From Burkholderiales bacterium (GTDB lineage: Bacteria; Pseudomonadota; Gammaproteobacteria; Burkholderiales; SG8-39): a stretch of 64,000 nucleotides of DNA. The notes below the pieces were generated by a model. The model worked only from the letters and a program-made list of their open reading frames with translations, had not been told where the DNA came from and did not search any database. The stretch spans positions 1-64,000 of the forward strand of contig JACZJV010000057.1 in assembly GCA_014860355.1 (NCBI GenBank), in the 5' to 3' direction. Position 1 is the first letter of the stretch, and the number at the start of each line of letters is the position of its first letter. Positions 16,150-25,913 of this stretch are shown here, one piece after another. A program made the position numbers and the translations under genes.

Positions 16150-17217
16150 ATGGGTATCACCTACAACATTCTGATCATGGGCGCTTCCTACGGTTCGCTA
16201 CTGGGGACCAAGCTGGCGCTCGCGGGACACACGGTTAAGCTGGTGTGTCTTCCCGCCGAGGCGGATTTGATCAACCAGGAAGGCGCCATCGTGCGGCTGC
16301 CGGTAAAGGGCCGCGATGGGCTTGTAGAGGTCAACTCGAAGAAGCTGCCGGGAAAATTGTCTGCCGGCGGTACCGCCGCATTCAATCCGACCGATTTCGA
16401 TCTGGTCGCATTGGCCATGCAGGAGCCGCAGTATCGTTCGCCCGGCGTGCGCGAATTGCTGGGCGCGGTCGCGAAAGCCAGAGTTCCGTGCATGTCGATC
16501 ATGAACATACCACCGCTGCCCTATCTTGCACGCATTCCCGGGCTCGATCCTGCCGCGTGCAGGGACTGCTATACCGACCCCGCCGTCTGGGACGACTTCG
16601 ACCCGAAGCTGATGACTCTGTGCAGTCCGGACCCGCAGGCTTTCCGCCCTCCGGAAGAAAAGGTCAATGTGCTGCAAGTGAGGCTGCCGACCAATTTCAA
16701 ATCGGCCCGTTTCGATTCGGACGCGCACACCGCCATCCTGCGCCGGCTCGAGGCGGATATCGAGGCGGTCCGCTTCGACAGCGGCGATGGCAAGATCGAG
16801 CTGCCGGTCAAACTCAAGGTGCACGATTCCATTTTTGTGCCTCTGGCGAAATGGAGCATGCTGCTCGCCGGAAACTACCGCTGCGTGCAAAAGGACGGGA
16901 TGATACCGATCAAGGATGCGGTGCATGGCGACATCGAAGCATCGCGCTCGGTCTACAATTGGGTGGCGAAGTTGTGCGTATCCATGGGAGCGTCCGAGAA
17001 AGACATGGTGCCGTTCGAAAAATACGCCGCAGCGGCGCAATCGCTGGGGAGCCCGTCCTCTGCGGCGCGCGCTCTGGCCGCGGGTGCGCCCAATATCGAG
17101 CGGACCGATCGGCTGGTGCAGACCATAGCGGCGCAGAAAGGCATGCACTCCGATGTGGTCGACCGCACCGTCGCCCTGGTCGACGGCTGGCTGGAGGCCA
17201 ACCGTCGCAAAACCTGA
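16150..17217 (+). CDS. NAD(P)-binding dehydrogenase, ketopantoate-reductase-like
   Basis: 355 residues from the ATG at 16150, preceded by AGAGGAG at a 6-base spacing. The N-terminus ITYNILIMGASYGSLLGTKL is a Rossmann beta-alpha-beta start of the ApbA/PanE and 6-phosphogluconate dehydrogenase type, but the glycine motif is GASYGS rather than GxGxxG. The C-terminal half is helical (about residues 200-350), with MLLAGNYRC and IERTDRLVQTI typical in style of ketopantoate reductase C-domains. The substrate cannot be predicted; pantothenate synthesis is not supported by neighbours. Confidence 0.55.
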   Translation: MGITYNILIMGASYGSLLGTKLALAGHTVKLVCLPAEADLINQEGAIVRLPVKGRDGLVEVNSKKLPGKLSAGGTAAFNPTDFDLVALAMQEPQYRSPGVRELLGAVAKARVPCMSIMNIPPLPYLARIPGLDPAACRDCYTDPAVWDDFDPKLMTLCSPDPQAFRPPEEKVNVLQVRLPTNFKSARFDSDAHTAILRRLEADIEAVRFDSGDGKIELPVKLKVHDSIFVPLAKWSMLLAGNYRCVQKDGMIPIKDAVHGDIEASRSVYNWVAKLCVSMGASEKDMVPFEKYAAAAQSLGSPSSAARALAAGAPNIERTDRLVQTIAAQKGMHSDVVDRTVALVDGWLEANRRKT

Positions 17218-17271
17218 GGAAGGTCTCGCCCGCAAGCATGGCCGAACCTGGCCGTCGCGACTGGACCCGGC

Positions 17272-17922
17272 TCAGCGCGCGCGTGGTGGCTTGTGATGCT
17301 GAAGCTTCTGCGCTTCGCGCTCGAGCGGATCACGCAGGCGCAGCAGTTTCGCCTGTTTCGTGGTGATCAGCGGATAGTGCCGCACCGCATCCAGCGCCCA
17401 GCCCACATCCCAGCAGCTTTTCTTCTGCGTCACCCAGATCTTCGGGTCCAGCCTGCGCATGTCGAAGGCGACTGAATAGCTGCGCAGCGTCTTCTGGTGG
17501 CGCTTGTTGCAATATTCGTGGAAATAGGACATCGCGATCTCGCGCAGGCTGCGGTACACAGGATCGCGCCAGCGCAGCACTGGATGGTTGGTCTTGGACA
17601 TCGCTCCCCAGCACCCATTGCGCCGGAACAGCGTCACGATATGGTCGTAGTCGCGCGTCGCTTTCAGGTCCATCAGCAGTGGCGGCTCGCCGTGCACCCA
17701 CAAAGCGGCAGCTGCGATCATGGCGCCTTCGATGCACAGGGCGCGTTGCTGGCCCAGGGCTTCACGCACCGACAGGCAGGTTTCGCCGCCGATCTCGAAG
17801 TTCTGCGGAATGGCGTCGAGATAAGCCTGGATTTTCTCCGGCGTGTCGAGGCGCCTGAGGATAGCAAACTCGACTTTGGTCAGACCGAGATCTTCGCGAC
17901 GGGCAAAGCGTCGCTTGTTCAT
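17272..17922 (-). CDS. Conserved hypothetical protein, possible transglutaminase-like fold
   Basis: 216 residues that I do not recognise as a named family. The stretch RALCIEGAMIAAAALW followed about 35 residues later by YDHIVTLFR has the Cys...His order of transglutaminase-like cysteine peptidase folds; the third residue is not clear. The C-terminus is basic. No signal peptide or membrane segment. Its ATG overlaps the stop of the TfoX-domain gene upstream by 4 bases, so the two are co-translated. Function unknown. Confidence 0.6.
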   Translation of the reverse strand: MNKRRFARREDLGLTKVEFAILRRLDTPEKIQAYLDAIPQNFEIGGETCLSVREALGQQRALCIEGAMIAAAALWVHGEPPLLMDLKATRDYDHIVTLFRRNGCWGAMSKTNHPVLRWRDPVYRSLREIAMSYFHEYCNKRHQKTLRSYSVAFDMRRLDPKIWVTQKKSCWDVGWALDAVRHYPLITTKQAKLLRLRDPLEREAQKLQHHKPPRAR

Positions 17923-18404
17923 CGCACCCGCGCGCCGCGCTTGCGCGGCCCTGCCGGGCGGCTGGCCTGCTTCTTCACTGCCTTCCCGGTCTTTACGGGC
18001 TTCGCGCCCGTCCCCGGTCTGAGCTGCCTCTGCAGCGCGACTTTTCTGGCTGCCTGTGCTTGAGCGGCGGCCAGTTTTTTCGCATTCGTGCGCAGGGCTG
18101 CGGCGTAGGCAGTGCGCGCCCAGGGCAGCATCAGCTCGGGTGATTCCATCGCGTCCTCTGGCGCGCGAAAGAAATTGAGCCTGGCGCGCTTGCTCTTACG
18201 CGTATAGCTAAAAATCTCGCAGTCCGCCTGTTCGAACTCGATGCGATTCATCTCGTCGGCTTTGAGATAGAGCGTGTCTTCGGACACGATGGCGAACATC
18301 AGCCCGTCCAGGTACACGCCGTGGCCGCCGAACATGCGGCGCGCCGTGACGGTGCCGAACGGCCCGAACAATTCCATCACATAGTCGACGAAATCCTCTG
18401 ACAT
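17919..18404 (-). CDS. TfoX/Sxy N-terminal domain protein
   Basis: 161 residues. The first 100 match the TfoX N-terminal domain: MELFGPFGTVTARRMFGGHGVYLDGLMFAIV and YLKADEMNR (read in two parts). The remaining 60 are a Lys/Ala/Arg-rich tail (AAAQAQAARK, GAKPVKTGKAVKKQ) likely to bind nucleic acid. Full-length TfoX proteins regulate competence; stand-alone N-domains have no settled function. First gene of a two-gene operon with 17272-17922. Confidence 0.8.
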   Translation of the reverse strand: MSEDFVDYVMELFGPFGTVTARRMFGGHGVYLDGLMFAIVSEDTLYLKADEMNRIEFEQADCEIFSYTRKSKRARLNFFRAPEDAMESPELMLPWARTAYAAALRTNAKKLAAAQAQAARKVALQRQLRPGTGAKPVKTGKAVKKQASRPAGPRKRGARVR

Positions 18405-18511
18405 CGCCTGGACCCGCCCGTTGTTGAACTCCTGCAGCCGATTGTAGGGCCTGTCGCCCCCCTAGCCAAGCAGTGTCCGCCTCCAGCCCGTTTCTGTGTA
18501 TTGCGCCATTC

Positions 18512-19156
18512 CTACCGGCGTGGCTGGGGTCGGGTTGCCGAACTGCGATAAAGCAGATTGAGCCATACGATCAGCGCGGCGTGACCGCATGATTCAGCGT
18601 CCTCCGGAATATAGCCGTCGACGACCCCGCAAAACTGAAAGCCCTCGCGCAGCTGAAAGCGCAGCACCGGATCATCGATATCGCCCCAGATCACTTTCAT
18701 GGCGTAGGTAGTTGCGTCCATACTCTGCGCATGGCGGTGGAATCCCGGAAGGCGTCCGGCCGCGATGATGCGCTTCAAGTTCAACTCGCGGCACAGGCGC
18801 CGGCGCGCAGCGTAGAGCGAGCGTCCTATGCCGCGGCGTCGCACCGTTGGATCGACAAAGACCTCAGCGCCGTACAAGGTTGTCCCGCCGGGATCGTGGG
18901 TGCTGAACAAGCCGTTTCCGGTCACCTCCTTCCAGTTGTGCTCCAGGCCGTAATCATCCCAATGCACTATGAGGGAACTCGCCGAGCCCACGACTTTGCC
19001 CTCCAGCAAGGCGACGACCTGACCAGCCGGAAAGGTTTCCTGCTGCTGCTCGAAATGCGCAGGTGACCACGGCGGTATGGTCGGATAGATCCGCTTCTGC
19101 AGTGCACGTATTCCTTCGACGTCGCCGCTGCCGGTATTGCGTACGATCACGTTCAT
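18512..19156 (-). CDS. GNAT-family N-acetyltransferase
   Basis: 214 residues with a GNAT core: VVALLEGKVVGSASS, LYGAEVFVDPTVRRRGIGRSLY (given in halves here: VFVDPTVRRRGIGRSL) as the acetyl-CoA pyrophosphate loop, and LRFQLREGFQFCGVVDGYI as the C-terminal strand. AAAGGAG precedes the ATG at 19156. Substrate unknown. Stands alone between longer gaps. Confidence 0.82.
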   Translation of the reverse strand: MNVIVRNTGSGDVEGIRALQKRIYPTIPPWSPAHFEQQQETFPAGQVVALLEGKVVGSASSLIVHWDDYGLEHNWKEVTGNGLFSTHDPGGTTLYGAEVFVDPTVRRRGIGRSLYAARRRLCRELNLKRIIAAGRLPGFHRHAQSMDATTYAMKVIWGDIDDPVLRFQLREGFQFCGVVDGYIPEDAESCGHAALIVWLNLLYRSSATRPQPRR

Positions 19157-19555
19157 TACGCGCTCCTTTCAGCCGCAACGTGCACGGACTGATCCATCCG
19201 GCGTTCGACAACCTGCCGCGCGACGGCTCACCGATGTGCGTCCAGTAACCGGTAACGGAACGCTATCATGAAGGCCGGTTTGCCGGCAATTGCGACTCAC
19301 ACACTCGGTCCGAGATCGGGCGAGGCGATAGCGGGCAGTCTGCGTGCAAGGCGCGAATCGGATATCGCGCGGCTCGCGTCCGGGCGTGTAGCATGCGCGG
19401 TGCGTACACAGGAAAATCGCAGCCATGGCCAGGATCCAACATGTCTCCTGCAGACCGACCGCGCACCTTGCGACCGTTCTATTCCGGCTGCGGCCGATGC
19501 GCGCCGGCCAGCGAACCACAGGCCGCCGGCCGGGAGCATCGGCCCGGTTCCGCAG
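19157..19555. other. 399-base intergenic region
   Basis: Upstream of the GNAT gene and downstream of the redox operon, both on the minus strand. It contains GC-rich dyads (CCGGC/GCCGG near 19487-19513) that could end the redox operon. No protein-like frame or RNA gene recognised. Confidence 0.5.
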
Positions 19556-20770
19556 CTACAACCAGCGCTGCATCGAATAGCCGCCGATGAAAGGCCGCTG
19601 CATGGCGGCGCGGAATATCTGCCGGCCCCAGTTGAATTCCTTGTACAGCACGATGAAGCGCCACATGTCGCGCAACACCTTGCCGCGGTCGCGCCAGGGG
19701 AGGGCCATCAGGGCCGCGGGAAAGTCGGCTTCGTGCGGGCGCTCGAAGGCGATCTTGAGCGGGTTCCACTGGTCGGTCGTGCGGCGCACTTCCGAGGCGA
19801 TCATGCGGCGGTACATATCCTGCACCGGGCGGTTGCGCGCGCGCGCTTCCACTACCGCCTCGCCGCAGATCGCGCCCGAGTGCAGCGCGCAACTCATGCC
19901 CTCGCCGATCATGTTGAGGAAGCCCGCGGCCTGGCCGGTGATCAGCACATTGCCCTTGCCGAACACGTAGCGGTTGACCAGCGACGGCCCGAAGTTCTCG
20001 CCGCAGCCCTCGTCCTCGGTATGCGGCTGCAGGCGCACGCCGTGCTTTTCGGCCAGATAGTTCACCACGTTTGCGTGCTTGCTGGCGAAATTGTCGCCGC
20101 GCTTGAAGCCGACGCCGACGATCTGCCGCCCGTCGCGCGCGTGGCTCCAGGTGTAGTGTCCGAGGCCGGGATGAAACCAGAAGTGGAAATAGTCCGGACT
20201 CAGCGGGCAATCGATGATGTCGTGAAATTTCTGCCCGACGAAAAACCAGGGGATCGATTGCGGGTACTCCGGGTAGATCGAGCGGATCACCAGTGAACTC
20301 GGGCCGTCGGCGCCGATCACCTGGCGTGCGCGGTATTCGACAGGCTCGCCTTGTCTGCGCGCGTGCACGAGCACGTGATCGCCAAGGTCCTCGAGTCCGA
20401 CGAACGAAGTCCGGTCGTGCACCTCGGCGCCGCTGCGCTTGATCGCCCAGTAGTCGGAATACTTGCGGTGCAGGTGCGGGGTGCTGCCGCCGAAGAAATC
20501 CATCTCCAGCGACACCATGCTGGGGAAATGGAAAGTCACGCCGCGGCATGAGGTCGGCTCGTGCAGCGCCTCGCGCGGCAGCGGGCCGAAGTTCTCCAGC
20601 AGGAATCGATGCCCGCGCGGCGACAGTATGCCGCTGCAGATCTTGTGGCGCGGGAGTTCCTTCCTCTCAAGCACGATGGTTTCGAGGCCGGCGTCCACCA
20701 GCCGCTTGGCCGCGGCGGCCGCCGACAGGCTGGCGCCGACAACGATTACGTCAACGGTGCGTGTGGTCAT
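19556..20770 (-). CDS. FAD-dependent oxidoreductase, geranylgeranyl-reductase-like
   Basis: 404 residues. The N-terminus VDVIVVGASLSAAAAAKRLVDAG is an FAD dinucleotide-binding motif of the p-hydroxybenzoate hydroxylase/geranylgeranyl reductase group (read as VIVVGASLSA plus AKRLVDAG), followed by KICSGILSPRG. A second motif, VIGADGPSS, and the late FAD site GNVLITGQAAGFLNMIGEGM fit the same fold. Such enzymes saturate isoprenoid or lipid double bonds or act as flavin monooxygenases. Third of three adjacent redox genes; starts 25 bases after the Fe-S gene ends. Substrate unknown. Confidence 0.75.
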   Translation of the reverse strand: MTTRTVDVIVVGASLSAAAAAKRLVDAGLETIVLERKELPRHKICSGILSPRGHRFLLENFGPLPREALHEPTSCRGVTFHFPSMVSLEMDFFGGSTPHLHRKYSDYWAIKRSGAEVHDRTSFVGLEDLGDHVLVHARRQGEPVEYRARQVIGADGPSSLVIRSIYPEYPQSIPWFFVGQKFHDIIDCPLSPDYFHFWFHPGLGHYTWSHARDGRQIVGVGFKRGDNFASKHANVVNYLAEKHGVRLQPHTEDEGCGENFGPSLVNRYVFGKGNVLITGQAAGFLNMIGEGMSCALHSGAICGEAVVEARARNRPVQDMYRRMIASEVRRTTDQWNPLKIAFERPHEADFPAALMALPWRDRGKVLRDMWRFIVLYKEFNWGRQIFRAAMQRPFIGGYSMQRWL

Positions 20771-20795
20771 TTGCGGGCCAGTTCAAGATTGGATG

Positions 20796-21800
20796 TCATA
20801 CCGAAGAGGTTCCATCATCCACCAAATCCGCGAGGTGCACCACCGGACACTCGCCGTATTGCTCGAACGCGGCGCGGTCTTCCATGCTTTCCACCACGAT
20901 ACGCGTGACTTTTCGCCCTTGCAGTATCCAGCGCAGTTGTACGCCGTCGTCCACGGCCTCCAGTCCCAGTCGCTGCGGCAGACTGCGTGCGGCCGCCGGT
21001 ATGGCGATACGCTGCAAATCGAGGTTGAAGCTGCAGCCGGCGGCCGCGCGCAGACTGTCGTAGTACCTTACCAGACGTTGGTAGTCAGCATGATAGGCGC
21101 GCGCTTCGATCACATACAGGTCTTTCGCGCGCAGCGCGCTGCGCACTGCGGCGAGGCCGCTCAAGGCTTCACCCACGCCGATGATCTTCGATCCCGGCAG
21201 CAATGGCTGCAGGTGGCGCAGCAACAGCCCGTCGGCGACGATGATTTTCTTGACCCCGTGCAGCGGGCGCAGAAACCGGTCCAGGCGGCGTTGCGCTATC
21301 TCGCCCCCCGCCTCGAGCGCGAGAGCGATGTCCGCGCCGTCGTCCGCGCCTAGCGCGGTTGCGCCGGATCGTTGCAGCAGAGCCCGCACCCGAGCCAGGG
21401 TGGAGGGGCGATCGCGCAGCGCAGGCCCCGGCAGCAGCACGGTCGCCGACGACAGGGCCGGCGCGGCTGAAGGCGACGCCCGCGTTTGCATCCCGGCGAG
21501 CAGATCCGCCATCGCGGCGGGCTGCGGCAACTGGCGGCGCAGATCCAGGGTCATCGCGACCAGGCGAATTTCCTCCGGACAGACCGGCTCGCAGGCCGCG
21601 CACAGGGTGCAGCTTTGGACCGAGGCGGCGATGTCGCCTGCAGCGGCGCCGAATTGCAATGCCTTGGCGCGCCCATGCGGCGTCAGGGAAAAATCGTGCG
21701 TGCGTCGCCATACCGGGCAGACCAGCAGGCACAGGTTGCAGCCGCTGCAGGCAGAATAATCCCGGGGCGCCCTCAACGTGCTTTTGGCCAGGTCGAGCAT
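20796..21800 (-). CDS. 2x[4Fe-4S] ferredoxin-domain protein with degenerate C-terminal domain
   Basis: 334 residues from the ATG at 21800. Two ferredoxin motifs near the N-terminus, CSGCNLCLLVCP and CTLCAACEPVCP, bind two [4Fe-4S] clusters. The rest resembles the HdrB/GlpC-type half that normally carries CCG cysteine motifs, but those cysteines are absent here. This suggests an electron-transfer partner for the flavoproteins on either side. The frame is open further upstream but that part overlaps the FAD oxidase gene and is not used; the start lies 2 bases after that gene's stop. Confidence 0.8.
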   Translation of the reverse strand: MLDLAKSTLRAPRDYSACSGCNLCLLVCPVWRRTHDFSLTPHGRAKALQFGAAAGDIAASVQSCTLCAACEPVCPEEIRLVAMTLDLRRQLPQPAAMADLLAGMQTRASPSAAPALSSATVLLPGPALRDRPSTLARVRALLQRSGATALGADDGADIALALEAGGEIAQRRLDRFLRPLHGVKKIIVADGLLLRHLQPLLPGSKIIGVGEALSGLAAVRSALRAKDLYVIEARAYHADYQRLVRYYDSLRAAAGCSFNLDLQRIAIPAAARSLPQRLGLEAVDDGVQLRWILQGRKVTRIVVESMEDRAAFEQYGECPVVHLADLVDDGTSSV

Positions 21801-21802
21801 GC

Positions 21803-23365
21803 CTAGAAAATCACGTGCCGGTTGAGTATCATCGCCGGGTCGGCCGCGCGCTTCAACGCGAGGTGCCGGTCTACAAGCGCATCGCCGAACACGCGGCGGA
21901 TATAGCCTTTCATCATGCCGCCGAAGCGGTAGTAGCTCGCGCCCATGTCCACGCCGATGTCGTAGATCTCGTTCTTGAACGACTGCAGATAGTCGCGGCT
22001 GTAGACGCCCGCATCCATCATCGGCTCGAATTCGCAGCCGTAGGCCCAGCCTTCGGCATCGGGCGGAACGCAGGACATTTCGTAGTGGGCGCGGTGCTCG
22101 GGGCGCAGCTTGATGCCGACGAGGTACAGCGTGTAGTGCGGAAAATATTTTCGGCAGACAGCATTGCCGCGTTTGACCGCCTCGACGAATTTCCCGGCCG
22201 AGGTCGCCAGATCCGGAATCACCATCTGGCGGCTGCCCCAGAATTTCCACACCGCGCGCGAAAAGACCACGCTGCGATCGAACATGGTTCCATCGCGCAT
22301 GTATTCCGGGCGCCGCAGTTCCGGAAAGAGTTCGCGCTTGCGCTGCAGCAGGTACCATGCTTCGCCGAGCTTCCACGGGCGCAGAATGTAGTGCGCGAAC
22401 GTGCGCAGTCCGAATCCGAATTCGCCGTAGCCGCGCAGGCGGGGCCGCCATTCGGCCATGAACGCCGCTTCGCGCTCGAGCGAATCGAAGGCCACGAGGA
22501 CATTGACGGCGCAGTCCAGGATGGTGAGTATTCCGGAATAGTCGCTGGCCTCGTTGCGGTCGATCAGCTGCAGGTCTTCGATCGCGGTGGCAAGTGAAGC
22601 GTAGTAGAAATAATGCATGCGCAAGGGCGTATAGCGGCGCACGCGCAGCGTGGCCGCGGTGATTATGCCGAACTGGCCGTAACCGAGGATCACGCGCTCG
22701 AACAACTCCGCGTTGTGCGTATCGGAGCATTCGACGATATCCCCGGTGGGGGTGACCACCTGCAGCGCCAACGCCTGGTCGGCACTGCAGCCCAGGCGCG
22801 CCGAATTCACGTCTATGCCGCCCACGCCCAGGGTGCCGCCGACCGACGAAGTGAGATTCAAAGGGGCCGACAGATAATCCAGATCCTGCCGGCGCAGTTC
22901 TTCGGCCAGGCTGTGCCAGAAGATCCCGGCTTCGGTGCGCACCGTCATCGCTTCGGCATCGATAGCGAGCACCCGGCTCATGCCCGTCATGTCGAGCAGC
23001 ACGCCGCCGAACGCGACCGATTCGCCTTCCGTGGTCAGGCCGCCGCCGCTGACGGTGACTGGCACGCGGTAGGCTTGCGCAGCGCGCAGTAGCAGCGCGA
23101 CCTGTTCGGTGTTGCGCGCGATCACCACGCCGTGCGCCAGCCCGTAGGCCGTGCCGCCGGCGTCGGTAGCGAAAGCGGCGCGCGCCGCCGCGTTTTCCCG
23201 CAGCTCGATGCCCTGCTGGCGTAGCGCGGCGGCGAACTCGTTCCAATTCGATCCGTTCCAGCGCGCCGGGTTGGTCTGCTGGCGCTTGATCCCCTGCAGG
23301 GCATCCGGCGCGACCGGGCAGGGGCCGACGGTGCCGGGCTCTACGGCCGGGCTATGCAAGTGCAT
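21803..23365 (-). CDS. FAD-linked oxidase (GlcD/FAD_binding_4 type)
   Basis: 520 residues. Residues about 60-240 form the PCMH-type FAD domain: VTVSGGGLTTEGESVAFGG and SSVGGTLGVGGIDVNSARLG, the phosphate-binding loops. The C-terminal half (for example YLVGIKLRPEHRAHYEMSC, AYGCEFEPMMDAGVYSRDY) resembles substrate caps of alcohol or hydroxyacid oxidases. Paired with the following Fe-S protein, it recalls glycolate/lactate dehydrogenase subunit pairs. It starts 33 bases after metF ends and so probably belongs to the ahcY-metF operon. Substrate unknown. Confidence 0.8.
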   Translation of the reverse strand: MHLHSPAVEPGTVGPCPVAPDALQGIKRQQTNPARWNGSNWNEFAAALRQQGIELRENAAARAAFATDAGGTAYGLAHGVVIARNTEQVALLLRAAQAYRVPVTVSGGGLTTEGESVAFGGVLLDMTGMSRVLAIDAEAMTVRTEAGIFWHSLAEELRRQDLDYLSAPLNLTSSVGGTLGVGGIDVNSARLGCSADQALALQVVTPTGDIVECSDTHNAELFERVILGYGQFGIITAATLRVRRYTPLRMHYFYYASLATAIEDLQLIDRNEASDYSGILTILDCAVNVLVAFDSLEREAAFMAEWRPRLRGYGEFGFGLRTFAHYILRPWKLGEAWYLLQRKRELFPELRRPEYMRDGTMFDRSVVFSRAVWKFWGSRQMVIPDLATSAGKFVEAVKRGNAVCRKYFPHYTLYLVGIKLRPEHRAHYEMSCVPPDAEGWAYGCEFEPMMDAGVYSRDYLQSFKNEIYDIGVDMGASYYRFGGMMKGYIRRVFGDALVDRHLALKRAADPAMILNRHVIF

Positions 23366-23398
23366 TCCGTGCTCAGAAATATGTCCATCCGTTCGGGC

Positions 23399-24244
23399 TC
23401 ACAGCCCGAGCCGTTGCCATATGGTCGAAACCAGCCCGGCCTGGTTCATGGTATAGAAGTGCAGGCCCGGCGCGCCCTGCGTCAGCAGCCGGTCGCAGAG
23501 GTCGGTGACCACGTCCAGGCCGAAACTGCGGATCGAGGCGACGTCGTCCGCATAGCTTTGCAGCCGCAGCCGCAGCCAGCGCGGAATTTCCGCGCCGCAG
23601 GCATCCGAAAAGCGCGCGAGCTGCGAGAAGTTGGCAATGGGCATGATGCCCGGCACGATGGGCAGGTCCATGCCCAGCGCCTCGCAGTCGTCGATGAAGC
23701 GGAAGTAGGCGTCGGCGTTGAAAAAATACTGGGTGATCGCCGCGTTCGCGCCTGCCTCCACCTTGCGTTTGAACGCCTGCAGGTCTTCATGTGCCGAGCG
23801 AGCCTGTGGATGGAACTCCGGATAGCCGGCGACTTCGATGTGGAAATGATCGCCGCTGGACTCGCGGATGAATTGCACCAGTTCGTTGGCGTAACGCAGC
23901 TCGCCCGCGCCGGCCGAGCCCGAGGGCAGGTCGCCGCGCAGCGCGACGATATGGCGCAGGCCGTGCTCGCGGTACAAGGCCAGCGTCGCGGCGAGGTCGG
24001 CGCGCGAGGAACCGACGCAGGACAGGTGCGGCGCCGCATTGCCGCCGTCATTCTGGATTTCGAGCACCGCCTCCAGAGTGCGGTCGCGGGTCGAACCGCC
24101 GGCGCCGTAGGTGACGGAGAAGAACCTGGGTTTGAGCTGTATCAGCTGCCTCCAGGTGGCGCGCAGCTTCTCCATGCCCTCCGGCGTTTTCGGCGGGAAG
24201 AACTCGAAGCTGAAAGTCGGCGGATATTTCTTTTGTGATTCCAT
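23399..24244 (-). CDS. metF: 5,10-methylenetetrahydrofolate reductase
   Basis: 281 residues from ATG 24244; an upstream TTG would add 7 residues but has no better signal. A TIM-barrel flavoprotein reducing methylene-THF to methyl-THF for methionine synthesis. Signatures: FEFFPPKTPEGMEKL, FFSVTYGAGGSTRDRT, LRGDLPSG, ITQYFFNADAYFRF and PGIMPI. Length matches bacterial MetF. Lies 64 bases after ahcY on the same strand, so it should share the SAH riboswitch. Confidence 0.95.
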   Translation of the reverse strand: MESQKKYPPTFSFEFFPPKTPEGMEKLRATWRQLIQLKPRFFSVTYGAGGSTRDRTLEAVLEIQNDGGNAAPHLSCVGSSRADLAATLALYREHGLRHIVALRGDLPSGSAGAGELRYANELVQFIRESSGDHFHIEVAGYPEFHPQARSAHEDLQAFKRKVEAGANAAITQYFFNADAYFRFIDDCEALGMDLPIVPGIMPIANFSQLARFSDACGAEIPRWLRLRLQSYADDVASIRSFGLDVVTDLCDRLLTQGAPGLHFYTMNQAGLVSTIWQRLGL

Positions 24245-24308
24245 ATCGGGGAACAGGTCGGGCAATGCGCCGGGGCGTTGCCGCGCCCTACGCTTCGCCC
24301 GCTTGGCC

Positions 24309-25739
<1,431 letters not shown>

Positions 25740-25769
25740 CACGCGCTCCTTTCGTTTCAGAAAAAAGTT

Positions 25770-25843
25770 CGTGAGCGCCGTTGCGGTGGTAAGCACCCCG
25801 AGCCTGGCAGGTTGGGAAACCCGTCGCAACGCTCCTCGAGGGA
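25770..25843 (-). ncRNA. S-adenosylhomocysteine (SAH) riboswitch upstream of ahcY
   Basis: Read on the minus strand: CTCGAGGAGCGTTGCGACGG, then CCAGGCTCGGGG, then CAACGGCGCTCAC. These are the conserved blocks of the SAH riboswitch that lies before ahcY in many beta- and gammaproteobacteria. CCTCGAG pairs with CTCGGGG (7 bp, one G-U) as P1, and GAGCG can pair with CGCTC as the pseudoknot. It ends about 20 nt before the ribosome binding site. Binding of SAH is expected to raise ahcY expression. Confidence 0.93.
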
Positions 25844-25848
25844 CGCGC

Positions 25849-25854
25849 ATTTTA
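25849..25854 (-). promoter_or_regulatory. -10 element for the ahcY operon
   Basis: TAAAAT on the minus strand places the transcript start at about 25842, right at the 5' edge of the SAH riboswitch. I see no good -35 hexamer. Confidence 0.5.
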
Positions 25855-25874
25855 CCCCAATTCCTGTGCCAGGC

Positions 25875-25898
25875 GCCAGCTTCGGGTGCGAAACTGGC
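25875..25898 (-). terminator. Hairpin between the TRAP permease and ahcY
   Basis: GCCAGTTTCG pairs with CGAAGCTGGC (10 bp with one G-U) over a 4-nt loop just after the dctM stop. No U-run follows, so it may be a weak terminator or an mRNA-end structure. Confidence 0.4.
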
Positions 25899-25913
25899 CG
25901 GCGCGCGTGCGCC

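Noticed and set aside
15788-16174. Possible 128-codon gene after cysK
   Set aside because: No ribosome binding site, no recognisable protein features, and it runs into the true start of the next gene.
20796-23246. A single 816-codon open frame covering the Fe-S protein and most of the FAD oxidase region
   Set aside because: Only the part from 21800 downward looks like a protein (ferredoxin motifs); upstream the frame is an Arg/Gly/Ala-rich shadow of the FAD oxidase, which uses another frame.
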